From positions 3,346,001 to 3,410,000 of the forward strand of contig NZ_CP132342.1 of the NCBI RefSeq assembly GCF_040529055.1: 64,000 bases of DNA, in the 5' to 3' direction. A program made the translations under genes and the position numbers. Under the pieces are notes generated by a model, which did no database searches, was not told the origin of the DNA, and worked only from the letters and a program-made list of their open reading frames with translations. Position 1 is the stretch's first letter. The number at the start of each line of letters is the position of its first letter. The DNA comes from Xanthomonas sontii (GTDB lineage: Bacteria > Pseudomonadota > Gammaproteobacteria > Xanthomonadales > Xanthomonadaceae). Positions 56,298 to 64,000 of the stretch are shown piece by piece.

Positions 56298-58796
56298 ATG
56301 ACGTCGCACTCCGCGAACCACGCCGCTCCGCCCGCCTCCGACCGCCGCTCGCGTTTGCGGGTCTGGCACGACCTCCCCATTGCGCGCAAGCTCAGCCTGA
56401 TCGGCGTGCTGGCCTTGATCGGGCTGGCCATTCCCCTGCTGCTGTACACCCGCACCCTCAGCGACGGCGTGGAGGTCAGCCGCGCCGAGCTACGCAGCTA
56501 CGCGCCATTGCGCGAGATGCTGCGGCTGCTGGCGGCCCTGCAGGAAGAACAGGTCGGCGCCGTCGCCGACACGGCGCAGGCGCGCGACACCGCGGACCGG
56601 GCGCTGCGCGAACTGCAGCGGACCGTCCCGGCCCTGCCCGGCTTCGAGCGCAGCACGGCGGCGCTGGCGCAATTGCAGCAGACCCTGCAGACCAGGCGCA
56701 GCGACTTCGCGGCGGTCGCCGACCAGGCCGACGACGCGCTGGACGCCCTGCGCGACGACAGCCAGCTGGTCTATACGCCCTACGTGGAAAGCTACCACCT
56801 GGTGGTCAGCAGCCTGATCTACGCCCCGGTGACCAGCCAGACCCTGACCCGGCTGGACGCGATGCGCGACCCCTCGCAGGCCGGCGCCGACACCCCGGTC
56901 CTGCGCGCGCAGATCGCCGAACTGGCCCGCGATCAGGGCCGCCTGCGGCATGAGCTGAAGAAGGCGTTGGGCCTGCTCGAACAGCCGGATCCGGCCCTGT
57001 CCCAATCCGTCGCCGCCGAAGCCGCCGTCGCCGATCGCGCCCTGCCGCAACTGGCGCAGGCCCTGGACGGCCGCAGCGCCGATGCCGATCAGCGCTGGAA
57101 CGCGGCCCTGCATGGCTGGGACGCGGCCTTGCACGGGCTGAGCGCCACCGCGTTGCAGGCGCTGCAGCGCCAGTCGCAGCGTCATCTGGACGCCTCGCTG
57201 CAGGCGATGTGGACCGCGGTGGCCGGGCTCGGCGTGCTGACGCTGCTGATCGCGGCGATCTGCGCGCACACCCTGATCACCCTGACCCGCAACGTGCGCC
57301 GCGCCGCCGGCGTTGCCGCCGACATCGCCGAGGGCCGCCTCGACGCCCGCATCGTGGTGCCCAGCCGCGACGAAAGCGGTCGGCTGCTGGCCGACATGCA
57401 ACGCATGCAGCAGCAGCTGCGCGAGGTGCTGGCCGCCCAGACCGAGATGGCGCGGCGCCACGATGGGGGCCAGACCAGCTATCGCATGGACGAGAGCAGC
57501 TTCCCCGGCGACTACGGGCGCATGGTCCGCGACAGCAATGACCTGGCCGCCGCGCACATCGCGGTGACCGAGCGCCTGGCGCAGATCATGGGCCGCTATG
57601 CCATCGGCGACCTGTCCGAGGACATGGACCGCCTGCCCGGCGAGAAAGCCCGCCTCAGCGAGACGATGGACACGGTCAAGCACAACCTGACCGCGATGAA
57701 CAGCGAGATCAAGCACCTGGCCGGTGCGGCGGCCGCCGGCGACTTCAGCGTGCGTGGCGACGCCGCGCGCTTCCAGTACGACTTCCGCCTGATGGTCGAG
57801 AGCCTCAACCAACTGATGGCCACCGCCGACGGCAACCTGCAGGCGCTGTCGTCCCTGCTGCAGTCGATCGCCGCCGGCGACCTGACCGCGCGCATGCACG
57901 GCGACTTCCAGGGCGTGTTCGCGACCATGCGCGACGACGCCAACGCCACCACCGAGCAGTTGGCGGCCATCGTCGCGCGCATCCAGACTGCCGCGGTCAG
58001 CATCAATGCCGCGGCCAGCGAGATCGCCACCGGCAACGACGACCTGTCGCGCCGCACCGAGCAGCAGGCCGCCAGCCTGGAGGAAACCGCTGCGTCGATG
58101 GAGGAGCTGACCTCCACCGTCAAGCAGAACGCCGAACGTGCGCGCCAGGCCAACCAACTGGCCGCCGGCGCGGCCTCGGTCGCCTCGCAGGGCGGCGACG
58201 TGGTCGGCCAGGTCGTGCAGACCATGAGCGGCATCGAAGCCTCGTCGAAGAAGATCGGCGACATCATTTCGGTGATCGACGGCATCGCCTTCCAGACCAA
58301 CATCCTGGCGCTCAACGCCGCGGTGGAAGCGGCGCGTGCCGGCGAGCAGGGCCGCGGCTTCGCCGTGGTCGCCACCGAAGTGCGCACCCTCGCCCAGCGC
58401 TCGGCCAACGCCGCCAAGGAGATCAAGACGCTGATCGACGAGTCGGTCGGCCGCGTCGCCGAAGGCTCGGCCCTGGTCGAGCGTGCAGGCACCACCATGC
58501 AGGAGATCGTGACCTCGGTGCAGCACGTCACCGACATCATGGGCGAGATCGCGGTCGCCTCGCAGGAGCAGTCGTCCGGCATCGAGCAGGTCAACCGCAC
58601 CGTCACCCAGATGGACGAGAGCACCCAGCAGAACGCTGCGCTGGTGGAGGAAGCCACGGCCGCCGCGCGTTCGATGGAGGAGCAGGCCGGCCACCTGCGG
58701 CAGGCCGTGGCGGTGTTCAAGGTGCAGGCGGCGGCATCCTCGGTGCGTGCGCCGGCGGTACCGGCCGCGCGCACGCCGACACACGCGGCCGCCTGA
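56298..58796 (+). CDS. Methyl-accepting chemotaxis protein 9 (large helical periplasmic sensor)
   Basis: This 832-residue receptor has TM1 near 32-52 ([19 protein letters not shown]). A ~250-residue, almost wholly helical periplasmic domain follows ([37 protein letters not shown]), larger than in mcp1 and resembling the double helical bundle of NIT/HBM-like sensors. TM2 lies near 303-325, then HAMP, the [15 protein letters not shown] linker and the signalling domain. The C-terminus THAAA has no CheR pentapeptide. ATG 56298 was chosen because earlier in-frame starts lie at or near the promoter. Confidence 0.92.
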   Translation: MTSHSANHAAPPASDRRSRLRVWHDLPIARKLSLIGVLALIGLAIPLLLYTRTLSDGVEVSRAELRSYAPLREMLRLLAALQEEQVGAVADTAQARDTADRALRELQRTVPALPGFERSTAALAQLQQTLQTRRSDFAAVADQADDALDALRDDSQLVYTPYVESYHLVVSSLIYAPVTSQTLTRLDAMRDPSQAGADTPVLRAQIAELARDQGRLRHELKKALGLLEQPDPALSQSVAAEAAVADRALPQLAQALDGRSADADQRWNAALHGWDAALHGLSATALQALQRQSQRHLDASLQAMWTAVAGLGVLTLLIAAICAHTLITLTRNVRRAAGVAADIAEGRLDARIVVPSRDESGRLLADMQRMQQQLREVLAAQTEMARRHDGGQTSYRMDESSFPGDYGRMVRDSNDLAAAHIAVTERLAQIMGRYAIGDLSEDMDRLPGEKARLSETMDTVKHNLTAMNSEIKHLAGAAAAGDFSVRGDAARFQYDFRLMVESLNQLMATADGNLQALSSLLQSIAAGDLTARMHGDFQGVFATMRDDANATTEQLAAIVARIQTAAVSINAAASEIATGNDDLSRRTEQQAASLEETAASMEELTSTVKQNAERARQANQLAAGAASVASQGGDVVGQVVQTMSGIEASSKKIGDIISVIDGIAFQTNILALNAAVEAARAGEQGRGFAVVATEVRTLAQRSANAAKEIKTLIDESVGRVAEGSALVERAGTTMQEIVTSVQHVTDIMGEIAVASQEQSSGIEQVNRTVTQMDESTQQNAALVEEATAAARSMEEQAGHLRQAVAVFKVQAAASSVRAPAVPAARTPTHAAA

Positions 58797-58886
58797 GTCC
58801 AGGCGCGCGGATCGCGCCACCCAGGCTTGGCCTGTCACGCCCCGGCCGGCGCACACCGCGCCGCCGGAACAACGACCCAATTGCCG

Positions 58887-58915
58887 ATCGGCCGCGGAAC
58901 GCCTCCGCGGCCGAT
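58887..58915 (+). terminator. Hairpin terminator after mcp9
   Basis: A perfect 12-bp stem ATCGGCCGCGGA / TCCGCGGCCGAT with a 5-base loop, followed by TGCGTTT only. Confidence 0.6.
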
Positions 58916-59001
58916 TGCGTTTCCAGGCCTGCGCGGCAGCCTTTTTTCGCAAACCCCACAGCAGCATCGTTACCACGGCGTGAAATGTGATGAATACGAC
59001 C

Positions 59002-59028
59002 TTAAGGATCGACAGGTGCTGTCGATAA
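59002..59028 (+). promoter_or_regulatory. Sigma-28 promoter for the 59073 gene and mcp10
   Basis: TTAAGGAT-N11-GTCGATAA with exact spacing and a strong -10. The predicted start is near 59035. Confidence 0.83.
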
Positions 59029-59072
59029 CGTGAACAGCCGGTGAGTACCGGCGTCGCGCTGGCCGGTTTCCA

Positions 59073-59579
59073 ATGCAGGCACTATCCACCACGACGCCCC
59101 GTTGGGGAGGTTTCACTCGCCTGCCATGGGGGCTGTTGTTGCTGGTGCTCTGGAGCATCTGGGCGGCAAGCCAACTGGTAGCGCTCGCCAGCCCGCCGCC
59201 GGCCGACAGCGCCGAGGCCATTCGCGCGCGCCTGCTGGCCTTTGCGCCCGCCATCGACGCTGCCGACGGGCAGCCCGTGGCGTTCCGCCTGCGCGTGGCC
59301 GGCTGCGAGTGCGCCGCGCCTGCGGCGCTCGCACTGCCAGGGATGCGCAGCGTGGACCTGCGCGCCCGGCTGGCGCCGCCGTCCCTGCCCTATGCGCTGA
59401 TCGTCCTCGATGCGCAGTCCCGCCTGATCTATGCCGGCCCGGCACAGCTGGCCGGATGCGGCACGTCCATCGCCGCCGCGTCGCTGCTGCCGCGGCTGCT
59501 CGCCACCGGCGGCGCTTCGCCGCTGATCTCTCCCGCCCAGTGCGGATGTCCCACCGACTCCAAGGAATCCCTCTCATGA
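59073..59579 (+). CDS. Membrane-anchored Cys-rich protein upstream of mcp10 (possible DUF6436/thioredoxin-like)
   Basis: This 168-residue protein has one N-terminal TM segment ([23 protein letters not shown]) and an extracytoplasmic domain with Cys residues in GCECAAP, LAGCGTS and a C-terminal [25 protein letters not shown] resembles a thioredoxin-fold strand pair, and the overall plan recalls small redox-like membrane proteins such as DUF6436; that is a weak match from memory. Its stop overlaps mcp10 in an ATGA, so the two should be made together, and it may act as a redox or binding accessory for that receptor (inference). Confidence 0.65.
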   Translation: MQALSTTTPRWGGFTRLPWGLLLLVLWSIWAASQLVALASPPPADSAEAIRARLLAFAPAIDAADGQPVAFRLRVAGCECAAPAALALPGMRSVDLRARLAPPSLPYALIVLDAQSRLIYAGPAQLAGCGTSIAAASLLPRLLATGGASPLISPAQCGCPTDSKESLS

Positions 59580-61783
59580 GCGCCTCGCCTACCCAAGGCA
59601 GCTTTCTCGTCGGCAACGAGCGCTACGTCTACCTGCAGAAACTGGCGGCGCAGGCCGACCGGCTGTTCGTGGTCGTCGCGGTCCTGGCCACCCTCGCCAG
59701 CCTGGCCGCCGCCTGGCATCAGGGCGCGTGGACGCCGTGGCTGGCGGTCAGCCTGCCGACCCTGGCCGTCATTGCCCTGCAGGTGAAGCTGCATCCGGGC
59801 AGCCTGCTGAGCCGCTGCACCGTGGCCTTGGGCCTGATGGTGCTGGCCGCGGCGCTGATCCAGCAGGCCGGGGGCATGATCGAAGTGCACTTCGGCGTCA
59901 TCCTGCTGATCGCGCTGCTGCTGTACTACCGCGACTGGCGGCCGATCATGGTCGCGGCCGCCGCGATCGCCGTGCATCACGTGCTGTTCTTCTGGCTGCA
60001 GCACCGCGGCCTGCCGGTGCGGGTGTTCACCGCCGAGGCCGGGATCGGCATCCTGGCGATCCATGCGTTGTACGTGGCGGTGGAAGCGGCGATCCTGGTG
60101 CCGATGGCGGTGCAGATGCGCCGGCAACTGCTGGACGTGGGCCACGACCCGCACGCCCTGGCCCAGGCCGCGCGCGCCATCGCCCAGCAACAGCCGCTGT
60201 CGGCCGCGATCCGCGAGCTGGACCTGCCGGAAGGCTCCATCGCCCACACCCTGGTGGCCGCCAACGCGCAGTTGCTGCGCAGCCGCGAGCAGGACAGCGA
60301 GGCGCAGCGCGAGACCCAGCGCATCCGCAGCGCGCTGGACGATGTCACCACCAACGTCATGATCGCCGATGCCGACCGCCGCATCGTCTACGTCAACCGC
60401 CCGCTGCTGCAGATGCTCAGCGAGGTGCAGGAAGACCTGCGCCGCGACCTGCCGCAGTTCGATGCCAGCGCATTGCTGGGCAAGACCATCGACGTGTTCC
60501 ACCGCCATCCCGAACACCAGGCGCGCATGCTCGCCGAGCTGACCGGCACGCACCGCGCGCAGATCCGCGTCGGCGGCCACACCATGCGCCTGATCGTCAA
60601 TCCGGTCACCGACGCGACCGGCAACCGCCTCGGCTTCGTGGTGGAATGGGCCGACCGCACCGACGAAGTGGCGGTGGAAGAGGAGATCGCCGGCATCGTG
60701 CGTGGTGCGGTCGCCGGCGACCTCGGCGGCCGCATCCGCCTGGACGACAAGCACGGCTTCCTGCTGCAGTTGGGCGAGCAGATCAACGCCATGCTCGCCG
60801 CCAGCGCCTCCGGCCTGGGCCACATCCAGCAGATGCTGCGCGCGCTGGCCGAGGGCGACCTGTCGCGGCGCATCGACGCCGACCTGCAGGGCGTGTACGC
60901 GAACATGAAGGACGATGCCAACGCCACCGCCGAGCAGCTGTCGGCGATCGTGCGGCAGATCCAGGGCGCCTCGGACGCGATCAACACCGCCGCCGGCGAG
61001 ATCGCCGCCGGCAACGACGACCTGTCGCGCCGCACCGAACAGCAGGCCGCCAGCCTGGAGGAAACCGCCGCCTCGATGGAGGAGCTGACCTCCACCGTGA
61101 AGCAGAACGCCGAGCATGCGCACCAGGCCAACCAGTTGGCGGTCGGCGCCGCGGCGGTCGCCTCGCAGGGCGGCAGCGTGGTCGGCAAGGTGGTCACCAC
61201 GATGAGCGGCATCGAAGCCTCGTCGAAGAAGATCGCCGACATCATCGGCGTGATCGACGGCATCGCCTTCCAGACCAACATCCTGGCGCTCAACGCCGCG
61301 GTCGAGGCCGCGCGTGCCGGCGAGCAGGGCCGTGGCTTCGCCGTGGTCGCCAGCGAGGTGCGCGTGCTGGCGCAGCGTTCGTCCAACGCCGCCAAGGAGA
61401 TCAAGGACCTGATCGACGATTCGGTGACCCGTGTGGCCGAAGGCTCGGCCCTGGTCGACCAGGCCGGCCGCACCATGCAGGACATCGTGTCCTCGGTCCA
61501 GCGCGTCACCGACATCATGCGCGACATCGCCTCGGCCTCGCAGGAACAGTCGGCCGGCATCGAGCAGGTCAACCAGACCGTCGTGCAGATGGACGAGGCC
61601 ACCCAGCAGAATGCCGCCCTGGTCGAGGAAGCCAGCGCCAGCGCCCGGTCGATGGAACACGAGGCGGGCGAACTGGCACGGGCCGTGGCATCCTTCACCC
61701 TGGAGCAGCGCCCGCCGTCGAACGCGGTCGCCACTGGCGGCAACGTGCAGCCGGTCTACAAAAAAGTCCAGCTCAGCCGATAG
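59576..61783 (+). CDS. Methyl-accepting chemotaxis protein 10 (multi-TM plus PAS)
   Basis: This 735-residue receptor has about six TM helices in its first 190 residues instead of a periplasmic domain, with the pattern [20 protein letters not shown] followed by [11 protein letters not shown], a His-bearing membrane module also found in other signal proteins. A PAS domain follows ([30 protein letters not shown]), then HAMP-like units AGDLGGRI and EGDLSRRI and the signalling tip. The C-terminus VQLSR has no CheR pentapeptide. The plan suggests membrane or energy-state sensing (inference). AAGGA lies before ATG 59576. Confidence 0.92.
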   Translation: MSASPTQGSFLVGNERYVYLQKLAAQADRLFVVVAVLATLASLAAAWHQGAWTPWLAVSLPTLAVIALQVKLHPGSLLSRCTVALGLMVLAAALIQQAGGMIEVHFGVILLIALLLYYRDWRPIMVAAAAIAVHHVLFFWLQHRGLPVRVFTAEAGIGILAIHALYVAVEAAILVPMAVQMRRQLLDVGHDPHALAQAARAIAQQQPLSAAIRELDLPEGSIAHTLVAANAQLLRSREQDSEAQRETQRIRSALDDVTTNVMIADADRRIVYVNRPLLQMLSEVQEDLRRDLPQFDASALLGKTIDVFHRHPEHQARMLAELTGTHRAQIRVGGHTMRLIVNPVTDATGNRLGFVVEWADRTDEVAVEEEIAGIVRGAVAGDLGGRIRLDDKHGFLLQLGEQINAMLAASASGLGHIQQMLRALAEGDLSRRIDADLQGVYANMKDDANATAEQLSAIVRQIQGASDAINTAAGEIAAGNDDLSRRTEQQAASLEETAASMEELTSTVKQNAEHAHQANQLAVGAAAVASQGGSVVGKVVTTMSGIEASSKKIADIIGVIDGIAFQTNILALNAAVEAARAGEQGRGFAVVASEVRVLAQRSSNAAKEIKDLIDDSVTRVAEGSALVDQAGRTMQDIVSSVQRVTDIMRDIASASQEQSAGIEQVNQTVVQMDEATQQNAALVEEASASARSMEHEAGELARAVASFTLEQRPPSNAVATGGNVQPVYKKVQLSR

Positions 61784-61788
61784 CATGC

Positions 61789-61818
61789 GTGGGGCGGCCC
61801 GACGCGGTGCCGCCCCAC
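61789..61818 (+). terminator. Hairpin without T-tract after mcp10
   Basis: A perfect 10-bp stem GTGGGGCGGC / GCCGCCCCAC with a 10-base loop, 5 bases after the stop. No T-run follows. Confidence 0.5.
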
Positions 61819-61843
61819 CCACCTCCAGTACCCACTCTCCACC

Positions 61844-62626
61844 ATGGCCGAAGGCACTCCCAGCGACTCCCCTGTCCCGACTTCGCCGGAAGAAGAAGTG
61901 GAGGACGACCGTTTCCTGCTGACCAAGCCCCGTCAGATCCGCCAGTTGCTGCAGTCGCTGATCCAGCAGCGTTCGCAGGTCAGCGCGCACGTGGGCGGTC
62001 GCGACCAGGCCTTCTCGACCGCGTTGCTGGACCTGGACGAGGACAGCGTGCTGCTGGACCTGAGCGTCAACGAGGCCTCCAACCGCGCCGCCGAGCAGGC
62101 CGAGTACCTGCTGTGCTTCGCCCAGCTGGACAAGGTGCGGGTGCGTTTCCGCATCGAAAGCCCGCAGCGCACCGACGACAACGGCCAGCCGGGCCTGCGC
62201 GCGCCGCTGCCGGAATCGCTCTACTACCTGCAGCGGCGCGAGCATTTCCGCCTGGAGACCCCGATCACCGATTCGCCGTTGTGCGTGCTGCGCATCGACG
62301 ACGATGCCGGCCAGGTCGAACTGAAACTGCGCGTGGTGGACATCAGCGGCGGCGGCCTGGCGGTGGCGCTGGTACAGGGCCAGCCGATGCCGCAGCTGCA
62401 GCAGAGCTATCCGAACTGCGTGCTGCAGCTGCCCGATGCCGACGCCATCCGGCTGACCCTGCAGGTCTGCAACATGTATGTCTCCAAGCTCGCCAACGGC
62501 CAGGACACCCTGCGCGTGGGCATGCGCTTCCAGGACCTGCCGCGCGGTGCCGACGCGGCGATCCAGCGCTACGTGTTCCGCATCGAGCGCCAGCGCAGCG
62601 CCCGCAAGAGCGGCGTGCTTTCCTGA
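61844..62626 (+). CDS. ycgR: Flagellar brake protein YcgR (PilZ domain)
   Basis: This 260-residue protein has an N-terminal YcgR-type barrel (residues about 25-130) and a C-terminal PilZ domain. The c-di-GMP binding motifs are both present: RREHFR (RxxxR) at about 131-136 and DISGGG (DxSxxG) near 166. When bound to c-di-GMP, YcgR acts on the motor/stator and slows swimming. It lies between the receptor array and cheW, 60 bases after mcp10, with no clear sigma-28 site of its own, so it may be read with mcp10. Confidence 0.9.
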   Translation: MAEGTPSDSPVPTSPEEEVEDDRFLLTKPRQIRQLLQSLIQQRSQVSAHVGGRDQAFSTALLDLDEDSVLLDLSVNEASNRAAEQAEYLLCFAQLDKVRVRFRIESPQRTDDNGQPGLRAPLPESLYYLQRREHFRLETPITDSPLCVLRIDDDAGQVELKLRVVDISGGGLAVALVQGQPMPQLQQSYPNCVLQLPDADAIRLTLQVCNMYVSKLANGQDTLRVGMRFQDLPRGADAAIQRYVFRIERQRSARKSGVLS

Positions 62627-62655
62627 ACGCCGCAAGCGGCCGGCCGATCCAGGTC

Positions 62656-62682
62656 TAAAGTTCGCCGTGGCCGCGCCGATCT
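62656..62682 (+). promoter_or_regulatory. Sigma-28 promoter for cheW
   Basis: TAAAGTTC-N11-GCCGATCT with exact spacing. The predicted start is near 62689. Confidence 0.87.
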
Positions 62683-62748
62683 AGCATCAGAGTCGCGCTT
62701 TCCCACCCACGCCACCACCCGCAATCCCGTGCGCACCAGGAGCACACG

Positions 62749-63243
62749 ATGAACGACAAGACCACCTCCAACTCCGACGCCACCGGCGGCGAATTCCTCA
62801 GCTTCACCCTCGGCGAAGAACACTACGGCGTGGATATCCTCAAGGTGCAGGAAATCCGCGGCTACGACTCGGTCACCCGGGTCCCGGACGCCCCCGAGTA
62901 CATCAAGGGCGTGATCAACCTACGCGGCACCATCGTCCCGGTGATCGACCTGCGCCTGAAGCTGCGCCTGAAGGAAGCGCGCTACGACGCCTTCACCGTG
63001 ATGATCGTGCTCAACGTCGAGAACCGCGTGGTCGGCATCGTGGTGGACAGCGTCTCCGACGTGATCCCGCTGAACGAAGAGCAGATCCGCCCGACCCCCG
63101 AGTTCGGCGCCGCGGTCGACACCCGCTTCATCTCGGGCATCGGCACCCAGGACGACAAGATGTTGATCCTGCTGGATATCGAGACCCTGCTCGACAGCGC
63201 CGAGTTCGGCCAACAGCACGCCCACGTCGACGAAGCCGCCTGA
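62749..63243 (+). CDS. cheW: Chemotaxis coupling protein CheW
   Basis: This 164-residue single CheW domain couples receptors to CheA. Typical blocks are FLSFTLGEEHYGVDILKVQEI, VPDAPEYIKGVINLRGTIVPV, VVGIVVDSVSDVIPL and FISGIGTQDDKMLILLDIE. An AGGAG precedes ATG 62749. It has its own sigma-28 promoter and a strong terminator, so it is a single-gene unit serving the array encoded upstream. Confidence 0.96.
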   Translation: MNDKTTSNSDATGGEFLSFTLGEEHYGVDILKVQEIRGYDSVTRVPDAPEYIKGVINLRGTIVPVIDLRLKLRLKEARYDAFTVMIVLNVENRVVGIVVDSVSDVIPLNEEQIRPTPEFGAAVDTRFISGIGTQDDKMLILLDIETLLDSAEFGQQHAHVDEAA

Positions 63244-63279
63244 CCCCCGGCCGCTGCGGCGGCCGCCCGGCTGTAGACG

Positions 63280-63306
63280 AAACCCGCCGCAAGGCGGGTT
63301 TTTATT
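63280..63306 (+). terminator. Rho-independent terminator after cheW
   Basis: A 9-bp stem AAACCCGCC / GGCGGGTTT with loop GCAA is followed by TTATTT. Confidence 0.92.
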
Positions 63307-63337
63307 TGAAATGCGAACTGTTTATCACTTGGGCGAA

Positions 63338-63364
63338 TCAAGTTAACCGGTTTCACGCCGATAG
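63338..63364 (+). promoter_or_regulatory. Sigma-28 promoter for the 63426 gene
   Basis: TCAAGTTA-N11-GCCGATAG with exact spacing. The predicted start is near 63371. Confidence 0.87.
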
Positions 63365-63425
63365 CTGAAGAGTGGCCGGCATCACACGGCCCTCACTTCA
63401 GCCCCCGTCCCCAAGGAGTCGTTCC

Positions 63426-63806
63426 ATGAAACCGAGCTTTCCCATGCTGCTGGTCCTGCTGCTCGCCGCCAGCCCCAGCACCTTCGCCCAGTCCCAGCAG
63501 ATGATCCCGCCGGAGATGGCCACCCGTTTCGTCGGCAAGGACGGCATGGTCTGCGGTAAGGTCGAGAAAGCCAAGTACGCGCAGAATTCCGAAGGCGAGC
63601 CGACCTTCCTGTACATGGGCGGCATGTTCCCGCGCCACACCTTCTCCGCCCGCATCGCCGGCGCCGACCGCAGCAAGTTCGGCTTCGCCCCGGAAACCCT
63701 GGAAGGCAAGGACGTGTGCGTGATCGGCAAGATCGAGCGGGACAGCTCGCGTGCCGAAATCCAGGTCAGCGCGCCGTCCAGCCTGAAGCTGGCCACCATC
63801 AAGTAA
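63426..63806 (+). CDS. Small exported protein of unknown function, sigma-28 controlled
   Basis: This 126-residue protein has a signal peptide (MLLVLLLAASPSTFAQ, cleavage after about residue 21). The mature part is about 105 residues with two Cys (GMVCGKV and DVCVIGKI) and a strand-rich pattern compatible with an OB-like fold (VCGKVEKAKYA, PTFLYMGGMFP, EIQVSAPSSLKL). I do not recognise the family. It is flanked by mcp and cheW genes and carries a good FliA promoter, so it is probably made with the chemotaxis system and acts in the periplasm. A frame start at 63372 would precede the RBS AAGGAG; ATG 63426 is favoured. Confidence 0.8.
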   Translation: MKPSFPMLLVLLLAASPSTFAQSQQMIPPEMATRFVGKDGMVCGKVEKAKYAQNSEGEPTFLYMGGMFPRHTFSARIAGADRSKFGFAPETLEGKDVCVIGKIERDSSRAEIQVSAPSSLKLATIK

Positions 63807-63813
63807 GCCATTG

Positions 63814-63867
63814 CGCCGCCGTGCTGGACCCGTGCACACGGTCCGGCGCGGCGGCGTTTGCTTTTTT
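63814..63867 (+). terminator. Rho-independent terminator after the 63426 gene
   Basis: Outer arms CGCCGCCG / CGGCGGCG and inner TGGACC / GGTCC form a long hairpin followed by TTTGCTTTTTT. Confidence 0.85.
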
Positions 63868-63907
63868 GCCCCTTGTCGTCCCCCTCCGAATTATGGGAAA
63901 CGCGCTC

Positions 63908-64000
63908 ATGCAGTGGATTAAAGATCTGAAGGTGATGCCCAAACTGATGCTGGCGTTCGGCGTCGTGCTGGCGTTGATGCTGATCCAGGGCGTGGCCGCC
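63908..64000 (+). CDS. Methyl-accepting chemotaxis protein 11, N-terminus only (runs off window)
   Basis: The frame MQWIKDLKVMPKLMLAFG followed by VVLALMLIQGVAA runs to the right edge. A short basic N-terminus and a TM1 helix of this pattern are typical of receptors with a four-helix sensor. An in-frame ATG at 63893 is an alternative start. No sigma-28 site is seen in the 101 bases upstream, unlike most of the array. The rest of the gene lies outside the window. Confidence 0.7.
   Translation, partial: MQWIKDLKVMPKLMLAFGVVLALMLIQGVAA

Noticed and set aside
32867-61783. Insertion sequences or transposons behind the repeated mcp DNA
   Set aside because: No transposase, terminal inverted repeats or target duplications are visible. 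The repeats are the coding regions of homologous receptors.
59429-62635. Minus-strand open frame of 1068 codons opposite mcp10 and ycgR
   Set aside because: Shadow of GC-rich plus-strand genes; other mcp genes have the same kind of shadow.

Overview
This GC-rich window is a flagellar and chemotaxis chromosome segment from a gammaproteobacterium, most likely Xanthomonas or a close Xanthomonadaceae relative. Three things point there: the gene order (fliE-fliR, flhB-flhA-flhF-flhG-fliA, cheYZA, motCD, parC/parP, a second cheA and a long run of tandem mcp genes), the REP-like repeats built on a GCGGCTTCAGCCGC core, and the protein sequences. Species cannot be set from the window alone.

Layout. 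Positions 1-564 hold the 3' end of a glycosyltransferase gene. 821-12641 is the basal-body, switch and export operon series fliEFGHIJK and fliLMNOPQR. Near-consensus sigma-54 sites precede fliE and fliL, and a hairpin-rich repeat splits fliQ from fliR. 12864-15764 is a membrane diguanylate cyclase with a two-component-type propeller sensor. 15870-25271 is flhB, flhA, flhF, flhG, fliA, cheY, cheZ, cheA, with a sigma-54 site before flhB and a weaker one before flhF. 25608-29560 is the second stator pair motC/motD followed by parC and parP, which position chemotaxis arrays at the pole; parP carries six copies of a 35-residue repeat. 29670-32375 is a STAS protein, CheY and a second CheA.

32867-61783 is a tandem array of ten complete chemoreceptor genes, and an eleventh begins at the right edge. 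Almost every unit has its own FliA (sigma-28) promoter of form T(A/C)AAG-N14-G(C/T)CGATA, and most are followed by a hairpin. The receptors share a nearly identical signalling tip and tandem HAMP-like linkers but differ in sensor: four-helix bundle, dCache, CHASE3, PAS and multi-TM. An outer-membrane protein gene and a membrane-anchored Cys-rich protein gene are each placed directly ahead of one receptor. The right end has a YcgR/PilZ flagellar brake, cheW and a small exported protein, the last two with sigma-28 sites.

Most notable observations: (1) the first two mcp genes share a structured 5' leader RNA with compensatory base changes; (2) the third mcp gene is frameshifted at a pentanucleotide tandem repeat that controls whether the CheR-binding C-terminal pentapeptide is made, and its terminator lies upstream of the next in-frame stop; (3) a collection of sigma-28 promoters that defines a local regulon; (4) an in-frame tandem repeat in parP.
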